A DNA stretch of 64,000 nucleotides from Ruminococcaceae bacterium UBA6353 (GTDB taxonomy: Bacteria > Bacillota > Clostridia > Oscillospirales > Acutalibacteraceae), in contig DJRT01000002.1 of assembly GCA_002437905.1 (NCBI GenBank), positions 62,001-126,000 on the forward strand, written 5' to 3'. Both the position numbers and the translations under genes were made by a program. Below, one piece after another: positions 16,386 through 24,638 of this stretch; positions within the stretch are counted from its first letter, which is position 1, and every line of letters begins with the position of its first letter. Below the pieces are notes generated by a model. That model had not been told where the DNA came from. It was given only the letters and a program-made list of their open reading frames with translations, and did no database searches.

Positions 16386-16906
16386 ACACACAAAACGATA
16401 TATCGAACGATGAAAAGATCTACATACTGGAGCTGCAATACTACCTGCGCATCATTGAGCAGGACCGGCACGAATACTCGGATGTGCCGGTGGATGGTTT
16501 TTTCGGCCCGCAGACAGCGCAGGCCGTGCGGCGTTTCCAGCAGGAGGCCGGACTGCCGGAGACCGGTGATGTTGACCGGGAGACCTGGGATGCCATCTAT
16601 GCCGCCTACACAGCACTGCACACGCCGCTGCAGGCATTTCCGCTGCTGTGTATCGGGCGGGACGGCAGTGTAAACCTGCGCCCCGGAGATCAATCGGACT
16701 GCGTATACTTTCTGCAGCTTATGCTGCAGACGCTGCACAGCCGCTACGGCAATCTGCCGCCGGTGGACACACCGGACGGTCTGTACAGCGAAAACACGGC
16801 GGAGGCTGTGCGTGCTGTACAGAAGCGTTCCGGTCTTGAGGAAACCGGCATAACTGACCGGGAGACATGGAACGCCATTACCGGGCTGTATAATCAGATA
16901 CTGTGA
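16382..16906 (+). CDS. Peptidoglycan-binding protein with two PG_binding_1 domains
   Basis: A 174-residue protein built almost entirely from two PG_binding_1 domains, about 15-80 (YSDVPVDGFFGPQTAQAVRRF, ending in DRETWDAIYAAY) and 100-170 (DGLYSENTAEAVRAVQ, ending in DRETWNAITGLY). There is no catalytic domain and no signal peptide. The start ATG 16382 overlaps the preceding stop; longer forms would lie inside that gene. It probably works with the two upstream products as a peptidoglycan-targeting subunit. Confidence 0.82.
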   Translation: MNTQNDISNDEKIYILELQYYLRIIEQDRHEYSDVPVDGFFGPQTAQAVRRFQQEAGLPETGDVDRETWDAIYAAYTALHTPLQAFPLLCIGRDGSVNLRPGDQSDCVYFLQLMLQTLHSRYGNLPPVDTPDGLYSENTAEAVRAVQKRSGLEETGITDRETWNAITGLYNQIL

Positions 16907-16916
16907 GGTTTTCCCT

Positions 16917-18476
16917 GTGAATAAACGCGCCTTTGTAAAAAACACCGCCGTAATGACCATGACCTCCCTGCTGCTGCGCTCCCTTGGAATCGTGTTCCGG
17001 ATCTTCATTTCGAACCGCGTTGGCGCAGAGGGCATGGGGCTGTATCAGCTGGTTTTTTCGGTTTATGTGCTGGGGGGCACCTTTGCCTCGGCCGGGCTGG
17101 TAACGGCTGTTACCCGGCTGGTGGCCGAGCAGCTTATCCGCGGCAACCGCCGTGCGGCGCGCTGGGTGATGCGTGCCTCTATGGCGTTGTGCATTGCCAT
17201 TGGTCTGGTCTCGGCCGTTTTATTGTACGCAGCGGCCGAGCCGATCGGCCGGCTCGTTGGGGATATGCGCACTGTACCGGCCATCCGGGTCAGCGGCCTG
17301 GCGCTGCCGTTTATCGGTGTTACAAGCTGCATACGGGGGTATTTTGCGGCGCGGCGGCGGGCAGGTCCTCCCTGCCTTGCGCAGATCATTGAGCAGCTTA
17401 CCCGCATCGGCAGCATTCTGTGGATGCTCCGGTTAGCCGGCGCCGCCTGCTCACTGGCCGATGCCTGCCGCATCATTATTCTCGGCGATGCGTTGTCAGA
17501 GGCGGTCTCCTGCTGTCTGCTGGCTGTGATCTACCGGCAGGATAGTCGCCGGCTGTTCAGGCTGCCGCAAAAGCCGGAGTATGCGCCGGCCCGCCGCCCA
17601 CTGCTGCGGGCGCTGTTCTCCATCGCCGTGCCGATCACGGCCGGCCGTTACCTTTCGACGATCCTCCGCACAGCCGAAAATATCCTGGTGCCTATGCGGT
17701 TAACGCTTTTTACCGGTTCGGATTCAGTCTCGCTGGAGCAATTCGGTGCTGTAAAGGGAATGGCCCTGCCACTAATCTTCTTCCCGTCTGCGCTGCTCCT
17801 GACCATCTCCAGCCTGCTGGTGCCGGAGCTGTCCGATGCCCACGCGCTCGGGCAGAGGCGGGAGGTTACCCGGCTGGTGGGAGCCACCATGCACAGCACG
17901 ATGCTCGGTTCTGTGCTGATCGGATGTCTGTTCACCGTTTTCGGTCGCGCACTTGGGGAGCTGCTGTACAAGGATGCCACGGTCGGCCTGCTATTGCAGA
18001 TCTTGGGACCGTTGACACCGGTCATGTACCTTGACAGCATTGCTACCGGTATGTTGAAGGGGCTTGGGGAGCAGGTGCGTTCGCTATGGTACAGCGTAGC
18101 GGACTCGATCGTCCGCATTGTGCTGATCCTGCTGCTCTTGCCACGCTATGGCCTTATAGGCTTCCTGTTCGTGATGCTGGTGAGCAACCTGCTGACCTCA
18201 CTACTCTCCACCCACCGCCTATTGGCGGTCAGCGGAACCGCCATGTGCTGGTACCGCTGGGTGATCGGCCCGACCTTTGCCGCCGCGCTTGTGGGTGGAG
18301 GCTGGTACGCCGTATCCGTGCGGTTCCGGCTGGATACCGGGCTGCCGGCATTGCTGCTCGGCGCTGTGTGTGTGTGTGGCGCATATGGGCTGCTGCTGCC
18401 GGCGCTTGGTTGTCTGCGGCAGGAGGATGTAGCCGTCTTCAAACGCAGAAAGCAGAAAACCGGCTGCCGTACTTAA
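16917..18476 (+). CDS. MOP-superfamily flippase, SpoVB/MurJ-like
   Basis: A 519-residue membrane protein with about 14 transmembrane segments, of the polysaccharide-exporter (MVF/SpoVB) group that flips lipid-linked sugars. The N-terminus, with LLLRSLGIVFRIFISNRVGAEGMGLYQL, is the signature of SpoVB and its relatives. GTG 16917 is the only reasonable start, with GAGG upstream. It lies 10 bases after the peptidoglycan-binding gene and ends in a bidirectional terminator, so it belongs to that operon. Bacillus SpoVB is needed for cortex synthesis; a lipid II or precursor flippase role during sporulation fits, but vegetative use is possible. Confidence 0.85.
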   Translation: MNKRAFVKNTAVMTMTSLLLRSLGIVFRIFISNRVGAEGMGLYQLVFSVYVLGGTFASAGLVTAVTRLVAEQLIRGNRRAARWVMRASMALCIAIGLVSAVLLYAAAEPIGRLVGDMRTVPAIRVSGLALPFIGVTSCIRGYFAARRRAGPPCLAQIIEQLTRIGSILWMLRLAGAACSLADACRIIILGDALSEAVSCCLLAVIYRQDSRRLFRLPQKPEYAPARRPLLRALFSIAVPITAGRYLSTILRTAENILVPMRLTLFTGSDSVSLEQFGAVKGMALPLIFFPSALLLTISSLLVPELSDAHALGQRREVTRLVGATMHSTMLGSVLIGCLFTVFGRALGELLYKDATVGLLLQILGPLTPVMYLDSIATGMLKGLGEQVRSLWYSVADSIVRIVLILLLLPRYGLIGFLFVMLVSNLLTSLLSTHRLLAVSGTAMCWYRWVIGPTFAAALVGGGWYAVSVRFRLDTGLPALLLGAVCVCGAYGLLLPALGCLRQEDVAVFKRRKQKTGCRT

Positions 18477-18494
18477 AAGCGGCAGCCGGTTTTT
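18456..18494. terminator. Bidirectional terminator between the flippase and the SGNH hydrolase
   Basis: A 14-base perfect stem (AAAACCGGCTGCCG and complement, arms 18456-18469 and 18480-18493) with a 10-base loop is followed by T's on both strands. The flippase stop codon is inside it. Confidence 0.88.
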
Positions 18495-18504
18495 GCTTAT
18501 TGTT

Positions 18505-19239
18505 TCAGCGCTCCGGGAACATCGCATCCGTATCCACTGCTCTGCGGTCCGGAATACCGGAAAAGAGCACATCAAACAGGCTATCGGAAAACAGGGCATG
18601 CATTTCCCGTATCGGGTGGTTGATGCGGTTGACCAGCAGCCTGGTCGTATCCTCCCCGGCCGCCGCCAATGCTTTCCAGCGTGCGTAGCAATCGCACACG
18701 GTAAGCGGATATTCCGCGGCCAGTGCACAGGCCTCACGCATAAAGCGATCCATCCTGCCGCCGTTCTGCATTTCCGCTGTTTTTTCGGCATATTCCCGCA
18801 GATCCGGAGCGGTATCTTCAGCAACATAGGTGTTCAGCATATTCGGCGTCATAAAAATGACCTGAGCACCGCTTTGACAGCAGCGGGAAAAGATCGTTCT
18901 GAGTGCCTGAAGATAGGTGTTCAGGTCGCCGTTGACATCGTTTAAGCCAAAGCAAATGATGATCAGATCCGGATGATGGGACAGCACATCCCTCTCCAGA
19001 CGCGCAACGGAACCGGCAGCCGTCACTCCCCCGATCCCGGCGTTGAGCGCGTTAACCGGCACATACGGGTAAAGGGCGTTGATCCGCTTTTTCAGGCGGT
19101 TCCAGTACACCGTCTCATAATCAAACTCATTGATGCCGAGAGCGCCGTGCGTCACGCTGTCCCCGAAGGCAACCAGCGTTGCTGCACCATGTGCAAGCCG
19201 CTCCTGCGTTCCCATCTGCAGCTTATCGGTGAAATTCAT
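18505..19239 (-). CDS. SGNH/GDSL-family hydrolase
   Basis: A 244-residue esterase-like hydrolase. Block I has the nucleophile Ser in VAFGDSVTHGALG, the Gly block is NAGIGG, and the Asn block is FGLNDVNGD. The terminal block reads INHPIREMH, with His present but Asn where most family members have the helper Asp. There is no signal peptide, so a cytosolic substrate or deacylation of a sugar precursor is likely. ATG 19239 was chosen for its GGAGG; the in-frame upstream extension lies mostly within rluD. The substrate cannot be predicted. Confidence 0.85.
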   Translation of the reverse strand: MNFTDKLQMGTQERLAHGAATLVAFGDSVTHGALGINEFDYETVYWNRLKKRINALYPYVPVNALNAGIGGVTAAGSVARLERDVLSHHPDLIIICFGLNDVNGDLNTYLQALRTIFSRCCQSGAQVIFMTPNMLNTYVAEDTAPDLREYAEKTAEMQNGGRMDRFMREACALAAEYPLTVCDCYARWKALAAAGEDTTRLLVNRINHPIREMHALFSDSLFDVLFSGIPDRRAVDTDAMFPER

Positions 19240-19255
19240 ATGGCAACCTCCACCA

Positions 19256-20203
19256 TCACACTTCCCGTACCGCCAGCTTTTGCAGAAAATCCACAAAGTA
19301 CGGCGGCAACGGGCTGTCAAACTCCAGATAGACGCCACTGACCGGGTGTACAAACCCGATCTTTTTTGCGTGCAGGCACTGTCCGTTCAGATTTCGACAG
19401 ATCTTTGGCTGGGCAGCCGCACCGTAAACCGGATCGCCGGCTACCGGATGGCCAAGATAGGCCATGTGCACACGGATCTGATGGGTACGCCCGGTTTCCA
19501 GACGCAGGCGTACATGTGAAAAGCCGGGGTCGCCATCGGCGCCGGGATACTCCCGCAGCACGCGGTAGTGCGTAACCGCCGGCTTGGAATTGGCGGCAAT
19601 AACCGCCATTTTCTTCCGGTCCGTCGGATGCCGGCCGATCGGCGCATCCACCACCCCGGCCGCATTTTTCAAATGGCCAAGGACGACGGCCTCATATTCG
19701 CGTGTAAAGCTGTGTACCTTTATTTGTTCGGCCAGCCCCTGATGCGCCCGATCATTCTTGGCAACGATCAGCAGGCCGCTGGTATCCTTATCAATCCGAT
19801 GGACAATGCCCGGACGCAGCACACCATTGATGCCGGAAAGACTGCTGCCGCAGTGAGAAAGCAGTGCGTTCACCAGTGTACCGCCGGTGTGGCCAGCCGC
19901 TGGGTGCACCACCATACCCTTTGGCTTGTTGACCACCAGCAGGTCTGCATCCTCGTATACCACATCCAAGGGGATCGGTTCTGCCTGCACGGCATAGGCA
20001 ACCAGCTCCGGGATTTCCACTGCAATGGCCTCGCTGCCACGCAGCTTGTAGTTTTTGGCAGCTGCTGCGCCATTGACCGTGACCAGACCCCGTTCAAGCC
20101 ACTGCTGAGCCTGGGAACGGCTGATATCCAGGTGCGCAGCAACATGGGCATCCAGCCGCTCACCGGCCTGCTGCACAGCGGTTTGCCAGCTCTCACTGCC
20201 CAT
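19256..20203 (-). CDS. rluD: 23S rRNA pseudouridine synthase, RluD family
   Basis: A 315-residue pseudouridine synthase with an N-terminal S4 domain (ERLDAHVAAHLDISRSQAQQWLERGLVTVNG) and a catalytic domain. The catalytic Asp is in HRIDKDTSGLLIVAKND, and RTHQIRVHMAYLGHPVAGDPVYG is also conserved. RluD modifies helix 69 of 23S rRNA; other RluA-type targets are possible. The start is ATG 20203 (GAAGGAC upstream), which overlaps the lspA stop by 11 bases, the usual lspA-rluD pairing of Firmicutes. Longer in-frame starts lie inside lspA. Confidence 0.94.
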   Translation of the reverse strand: MGSESWQTAVQQAGERLDAHVAAHLDISRSQAQQWLERGLVTVNGAAAAKNYKLRGSEAIAVEIPELVAYAVQAEPIPLDVVYEDADLLVVNKPKGMVVHPAAGHTGGTLVNALLSHCGSSLSGINGVLRPGIVHRIDKDTSGLLIVAKNDRAHQGLAEQIKVHSFTREYEAVVLGHLKNAAGVVDAPIGRHPTDRKKMAVIAANSKPAVTHYRVLREYPGADGDPGFSHVRLRLETGRTHQIRVHMAYLGHPVAGDPVYGAAAQPKICRNLNGQCLHAKKIGFVHPVSGVYLEFDSPLPPYFVDFLQKLAVREV

Positions 20204-20729
20204 GGCGGTCGTCCTTCGGGGCCTTGGCTTTGGCAGGGATACCAAAAAGCAGCGTACGCAGCGGCAGCTCTTCCGGCTCCTTATACAGGAATAGAAGAAA
20301 CACAAACAGCAGCACAGCACCAACCGTTACGCAGCAATCGGCAAAATTGAAGATTGGAAAATCAATCAGCTTGAAGTAGAGAAAATCCGTCACATGCGCA
20401 TAGGCGATGCGATCAATGAGATTGCCGATGCCACCGGCCAGGATCAGCGCACAGCTTAAACGGAATGTCCGGTAACGGCAAAGGCGGCTGCGGAAAAGCA
20501 CCACCAGCACCAGCAGCATCACCAGCACCGTGACCGGAATAAAAATCCAGCGCTGGTTTTCCAGCAGGCTGAACGCCACACCGGGGTTTTCACAATACTG
20601 CAGCTCAAATACGCCCGGCCAAAGAGCCAGCGGCGGCTGCCCCTGCAGATGGGCGATCGCCCAATATTTTGTCAGCTGGTCAACCGCTACCAGCACGGCT
20701 GCCAGCAGCAGCGAAAGAACCTGTGCCAT
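20193..20729 (-). CDS. lspA: Lipoprotein signal peptidase (signal peptidase II)
   Basis: A 178-residue, four-helix membrane aspartyl peptidase that removes signal peptides from lipoproteins such as PotD. The family motifs are DQLTK near residue 17, ENPGVAFS, GGIGNLIDR with the first catalytic Asp, and VTDFLYFK followed by FNFADC with the second. AGAGGAG precedes the ATG. The last 30 residues (YKEPEELPLRTLLF...DDRHGQ) form a cytosolic tail slightly longer than usual. It is followed by rluD. Confidence 0.96.
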   Translation of the reverse strand: MAQVLSLLLAAVLVAVDQLTKYWAIAHLQGQPPLALWPGVFELQYCENPGVAFSLLENQRWIFIPVTVLVMLLVLVVLFRSRLCRYRTFRLSCALILAGGIGNLIDRIAYAHVTDFLYFKLIDFPIFNFADCCVTVGAVLLFVFLLFLYKEPEELPLRTLLFGIPAKAKAPKDDRHGQ

Positions 20730-20771
20730 GCCAAAACTCCTCTAAAATTACTACACCGTGGATCCGGTGCG

Positions 20772-20801
20772 GAAAAAACAGGCTGCCGCAACGCGGCAGC
20801 C
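20772..20801 (-). terminator. Terminator after divIVA
   Basis: On the minus strand, GGCTGCCGC - GTT - GCGGCAGCC (20801-20781) is followed by TGTTTTTT. It starts 7 bases after the divIVA stop and separates the division cluster from lspA-rluD. Confidence 0.88.
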
Positions 20802-20808
20802 GTTTTTC

Positions 20809-21444
20809 TTATTCCTCGTCCCGCAATTCAAAGGACGAAATATCAAACGGAGCAACCTTTTCTGCTTCTTCGGCCGGTACAACAGGCGCAGCCGCCGGGG
20901 CTTCCGGCGTCTCCGTCTCCGGCTGGGGCTGCTCTGGCTGCGCTGCCGGGGCCGGCTCTTCCTCCGTGCCGCCTTCCAGCACACCAATCAGCGTCAGGTG
21001 CTCACGGTAAGCAGCCATCAGGCGCGCCTTGAACGCTGCAACCTCTTTGCGCACACGCGCCAGCTCCTCGCGCTCACGGACAATGGACTGGTCAGCCAGC
21101 TCACGGGCGTTATCGGCACTGTTCTGTGCCTCAGCCAGGATCTCCTCGGCTTTCTTCTGTGCCTCGGCAATGGCGGCATCCGCCTTCTCCTGCGCTTCTT
21201 TAACCACTGTATCCGCCATCCGCTGGGCATTCATCAGGGTGGTGCGGATGCTGTCCTCCTGGTTACGGTATTCCACGACGGACTCTGCCAACACCTGCAG
21301 CTTGCGGGTGTTTTCCTCATTGGTCGTGGTCAGCGCAGCCACTGTCTCGGCGCACTGATCCAAAAAGGCATCCACCTCACTGGTTTTGTAGCCGCCAAGG
21401 CTTTTGGTAAATACAACTTCCTTGATATCCTGTTCTGTCAACAT
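20809..21444 (-). CDS. divIVA: Septum-site/polarity protein DivIVA
   Basis: DivIVA binds curved membrane at poles and septa and recruits division or wall-synthesis partners. The 211-residue protein opens with MLTEQDIKEVVFTKSLGGYKTSEVDAFLDQ, the membrane-targeting domain, followed by a long coiled coil rich in Ala, Glu and Lys (about 60-150) and a Pro/Glu/Ala tail. ATG 21444 fits the family start and has TGAGGAT upstream; an in-frame ATG at 21468 would add eight residues before the conserved start. It is the last gene of the yggS-sepF-ylmH-divIVA block. Confidence 0.94.
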   Translation of the reverse strand: MLTEQDIKEVVFTKSLGGYKTSEVDAFLDQCAETVAALTTTNEENTRKLQVLAESVVEYRNQEDSIRTTLMNAQRMADTVVKEAQEKADAAIAEAQKKAEEILAEAQNSADNARELADQSIVREREELARVRKEVAAFKARLMAAYREHLTLIGVLEGGTEEEPAPAAQPEQPQPETETPEAPAAAPVVPAEEAEKVAPFDISSFELRDEE

Positions 21445-21474
21445 AGAGTGTATATCCTCACTTTCCATATTCCG

Positions 21475-22236
21475 TCAAATATAGCGGCGCGCCAGCAGCA
21501 CCAGCCGCCCTTTCCGCGTGGGGGAACCGATCTCATCCACGGCATAGCGACCGTGGCCGCGCACAGAAACCGTTGCCGGAGCAACGACCTGCGCTGAGAC
21601 GGTTTCCACCGGCAGGTGATCAACGCTGACGGCCCCGGTCAGGATCAGCTGCGCCGCCTGTTCGCGTGAGCAGTGCAGCAAAGCCTTAACCACCACATCC
21701 AGCCGCGGGGAAGCCACTGTCTCATGCATCGGCTGAAAGCTGTGCATAGCCGGCAGGGCACCGGTGTAGCCCGTTTCGATGCGCACACCCTCGCCGCCAA
21801 CCTTCTGTATCTGATCACAGACAAAAGATACGATCTCCTCCCGCAGGAAGACGACCGCTATGCCCTCGCCGCATAGAATATCGCCGATGGTCTCACGCCG
21901 CAGGCCGGCCGACAGCAATGTGCCAAGAAAGTCCCGGTGGGAAAGAGCTTTTTCCTGATGGTAAAAAAACGCACAGGCACACAGCGGAAATGCGGCGTCC
22001 TCCGGCTGCATATACTCCGGAAAAACGCCCAAAATCTGCCGCTCGGCATCGGCATGGCCGCCAAACAGCCGCCAGCAGACATCCGCACGCTTTTGCAGCA
22101 GCTGCATTGCCTGCGCCTGCTCCCCTGCATCCAAAAAGCCGAGAAAACAGGGCGTGCTGCGCCGGTCACACAGGCGTATGGTATCCTCTATACGGGAGCG
22201 CAGCAGTGCGGCACCCGGCTCAGAAGTAGAGGCCAT
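21475..22236 (-). CDS. ylmH: RNA-binding protein YlmH (S4 domain)
   Basis: A 253-residue S4-domain protein of the YlmH family, found with sepF and divIVA across Firmicutes. The C-terminal S4 domain is RLDVVVKALLHCSREQAAQLILTGAVSVDHLPV, and it is preceded by the conserved MHSFQPMHETVASPRLD. YlmH binds ribosome/tRNA complexes and has been linked to rescue of stalled translation; its early name linked it to division by location. It overlaps sepF by 17 bases. GGAG precedes ATG 22236 at a short distance. Confidence 0.92.
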   Translation of the reverse strand: MASTSEPGAALLRSRIEDTIRLCDRRSTPCFLGFLDAGEQAQAMQLLQKRADVCWRLFGGHADAERQILGVFPEYMQPEDAAFPLCACAFFYHQEKALSHRDFLGTLLSAGLRRETIGDILCGEGIAVVFLREEIVSFVCDQIQKVGGEGVRIETGYTGALPAMHSFQPMHETVASPRLDVVVKALLHCSREQAAQLILTGAVSVDHLPVETVSAQVVAPATVSVRGHGRYAVDEIGSPTRKGRLVLLARRYI

Positions 22237-22657
22237 TATTCTCCAGCTCGTCCAGCAGATCCCCCATCAGGCCGACATTATAGGGCGTGATAATAAAGGT
22301 GCAATTAGCCACCTTCTTGATCTGGCCATCGTTGGCATAGGCAACGCCGCTGAGAAAATCCAAAATGCGGCGGGCAACATCCTTATTGGCAGACTCCAAA
22401 TTCAGCACAACCGTACGCTTGGCATTGAGGTGGTCAGCCACCGTGCTGGCGTCGTCAAAGCGCTCCGGCTTGACCAGAACAACCTGCAGCTGCGCCGTAG
22501 CATGAATATTCACAACCTTATTGCCGCGCTTCTGCGTAGCCTCACCAGTTGCCGGCTGCTCGTCCTCGTTCTTCTTCACAAAGCTATCCTCAGCACCGAT
22601 CTCCAGATCCTCGTCTGTTTCCGGCTCCTCGCCCCACAGCTTACCGAACAATCCCAT
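22220..22657 (-). CDS. sepF: Cell division protein SepF
   Basis: SepF forms membrane-bound rings that anchor FtsZ and shape the septum. The 145-residue protein has the N-terminal membrane-binding helix MGLFGKLWG, an acidic linker and the C-terminal core. The core runs VVLVKPERFDDASTVADHLNAK and VVLNLESANKDVARRILDFLSG and ends in the segment containing NCTFIITPYNV. Both ends match the family fully. It is flanked by yggS and ylmH as in Bacillus. Confidence 0.96.
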   Translation of the reverse strand: MGLFGKLWGEEPETDEDLEIGAEDSFVKKNEDEQPATGEATQKRGNKVVNIHATAQLQVVLVKPERFDDASTVADHLNAKRTVVLNLESANKDVARRILDFLSGVAYANDGQIKKVANCTFIITPYNVGLMGDLLDELENNGLYF

Positions 22658-22687
22658 TTTTGTTACCTCCTATAAAAGTAATGAAAA

Positions 22688-23404
22688 TCAGTATTGGCGT
22701 CTTCCGAATATGGCGGAGCCGACCCGAACGATCGTCGCTCCCTCCAGTATCGCCTCGCGGTAATCGCCGGACATTCCCATGGAAAGCTCCAGCATATCTA
22801 CATTATCTATGTTTTTGTCCCGAATGTCAACAAACAGTTGATACATTTTTGAAAAAATTGCCCTTTTTTCTTTTTCGGTGGGCAAAATCGGCGGCACCGT
22901 CATCAGCCCGCGCACATGGAGGCCGGGCAATGGAGCAGCGGCGGCCAGCAGTTCCTCCAGAGCCTCCGGGGCCACACCGGATTTGGCCTCCTCCCCACCG
23001 ATATTGACCTCGACAAGGATCGGCGTCACGATGCCGGCCTCAGTGGAACGGCGGGAAATTTCCTGTGCCAGGTGTATGGAATCGACCGACTGGATCATAT
23101 CCACCTGCCCGATGATCTGGCGTACCTTATTGGTCTGCAGGTGCCCGATCAGGTGGCGCGCAACCCCCTCCAAATGCAAAAAGGGCTGCTTGGCTTTATA
23201 TTCCTGCACGCGGTTTTCACCGATCTGCCGGATCCCCCAGGCGATGGCCTGATTGATCCGCTCCGGCTCTACGGTCTTGGTCACCGCCAGCAGCGTTACC
23301 GAGGAACGGTCGCGTCCCGCCTCGGCGCAGGCAGACTGTATGGTATCCTCTACCCGCTGCAGATTATCAGCCAGCTCCCGGTCAACGAATGATCTTTCCG
23401 TCAT
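22688..23404 (-). CDS. yggS: PLP homeostasis protein, YggS/PLPBP family
   Basis: A 238-residue alanine-racemase-like TIM barrel that binds pyridoxal phosphate and keeps its cellular level balanced; no enzymatic activity is known for the family. The PLP lysine is in LLAVTKTVEPE, and the other motifs are GENRVQEYKAK, HLIGHLQTNK, LVEVNIGGEEAKSG and LSMGMSGDYREAI near the C-terminus. It sits directly upstream of sepF in the standard order. Its first 23 bases overlap the end of the HlyD-like gene. Confidence 0.95.
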   Translation of the reverse strand: MTERSFVDRELADNLQRVEDTIQSACAEAGRDRSSVTLLAVTKTVEPERINQAIAWGIRQIGENRVQEYKAKQPFLHLEGVARHLIGHLQTNKVRQIIGQVDMIQSVDSIHLAQEISRRSTEAGIVTPILVEVNIGGEEAKSGVAPEALEELLAAAAPLPGLHVRGLMTVPPILPTEKEKRAIFSKMYQLFVDIRDKNIDNVDMLELSMGMSGDYREAILEGATIVRVGSAIFGRRQY

Positions 23405-24638
23405 ATAGTCCTCTGCCTCCCACGATCACATCATCATACAGGTGCAGCCAGCCGCTTTCGTCCGTCTCTTTGCAGATCACATAGTCTGCCGGCTCACTGT
23501 ACTCCTGCTCAATTTTCCGGAATGCCACCACATTACCGGAACGGATATAGACACCCGCCTGCATATCGTCGCCGATCACAATGGCGCGCTTGGGCACCTT
23601 CAGGCCGGTATGCTTGACCAGCTGGAGCTGTACCTCCTCCTTGCGGATGGTCGAGAGAGCCTCTGACATATAGGCACAGCGCAGCGTAACCGCAAGCTTG
23701 CCGGCATTGTCCTTACTGACAGCCTCCACGGTGACCGGAATTTCGTCGTCTGTGACAAAGGACATGCGCACAGACAGAGAATTGCCGACTGCCAATGCGT
23801 TATAATAGCTTTCCGGCACCACACAGCCGAGAAACCACTCATACCCACCCACGATCTTTCCGCAGGAGGGAGCGGTCTCTGCCGGTTCCAGATCAAGCAG
23901 TGTCTGCATTTTTTCAACGGTGAGAGATTGCGGGTCTACTTCGGCCAGGGCCTCCTCATAGCCGTCGGTGTGGTCGGCAAAATACCCGGCGATCGGCGCA
24001 CGCACAGAGGCGACTGCCTGGTGATAACCGGCGGCCAGTTCCTGGCGGCGGGCGGTCAGCTGTGCCAGCGTACCGGAAATGTCGAGCGTATCGCCGGTCA
24101 CCAGCTGTTTCTTACTCAGCAGGGACAGCAGGGTGTTTTTCGCCGTGCCCGCTGCCTCAAATACGCCGTCCTCCGTCTCGCGGACCAGCTCATTCACGGT
24201 GGAATTCAGCTGGGTATTGATCAGATCCAGTGATAGATGCCCGGCACCGCTGTCGGTATGGAGGGCACGCAGGGCGGCGATCTGCTCATCCACCGCGGCA
24301 ATCTGCTGCTCCAGACGGCCATCCTCCGCTGCCGGATAAACCGAGGCAATCACACCATCCTTGGCCACGTGGGTGCCGTTTTCAACCGTATAATACACAT
24401 AGCCGCTGTTCACAGCCGGAATAACCGTTTCTGAACGGAAAACAATCCCCTGCGTATCAATGGTCTCATAAACGCTGTAACGGGATACAAGCTCCGTACT
24501 GACGCTGCCGAATATGCTGCGGTAAGCCTGAAAGCCCACGTAAAATACCACAAGCAGCACAAGTATGACCGATACCAGCCGGTAGAGGCCGCTTTTTTTC
24601 CGCTTTTTTGCTGTTTCGGTGGCCAACGGTACGCTCAC
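23382..24638 (-). CDS. HlyD-like membrane protein of the sepF cluster
   Basis: A 418-residue protein with an N-terminal transmembrane segment (about residues 17-37) and an extracytoplasmic part resembling HlyD-type adaptors. A lipoyl/barrel-sandwich half comes first (GIVFRSETVIPAVNSGYVYYTVENGTHVAKDGVIA), then a coiled coil (about 110-200), the matching half (ASVRAPIAGYF) and a beta-barrel region. No ABC or RND partner is encoded nearby. It overlaps miaA by 4 bases and yggS by 23, so it is embedded in the division cluster. GTG 24638 is the start. A role in envelope or division is inferred from place alone. Confidence 0.75.
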   Translation of the reverse strand: MSVPLATETAKKRKKSGLYRLVSVILVLLVVFYVGFQAYRSIFGSVSTELVSRYSVYETIDTQGIVFRSETVIPAVNSGYVYYTVENGTHVAKDGVIASVYPAAEDGRLEQQIAAVDEQIAALRALHTDSGAGHLSLDLINTQLNSTVNELVRETEDGVFEAAGTAKNTLLSLLSKKQLVTGDTLDISGTLAQLTARRQELAAGYHQAVASVRAPIAGYFADHTDGYEEALAEVDPQSLTVEKMQTLLDLEPAETAPSCGKIVGGYEWFLGCVVPESYYNALAVGNSLSVRMSFVTDDEIPVTVEAVSKDNAGKLAVTLRCAYMSEALSTIRKEEVQLQLVKHTGLKVPKRAIVIGDDMQAGVYIRSGNVVAFRKIEQEYSEPADYVICKETDESGWLHLYDDVIVGGRGLYDGKIIR

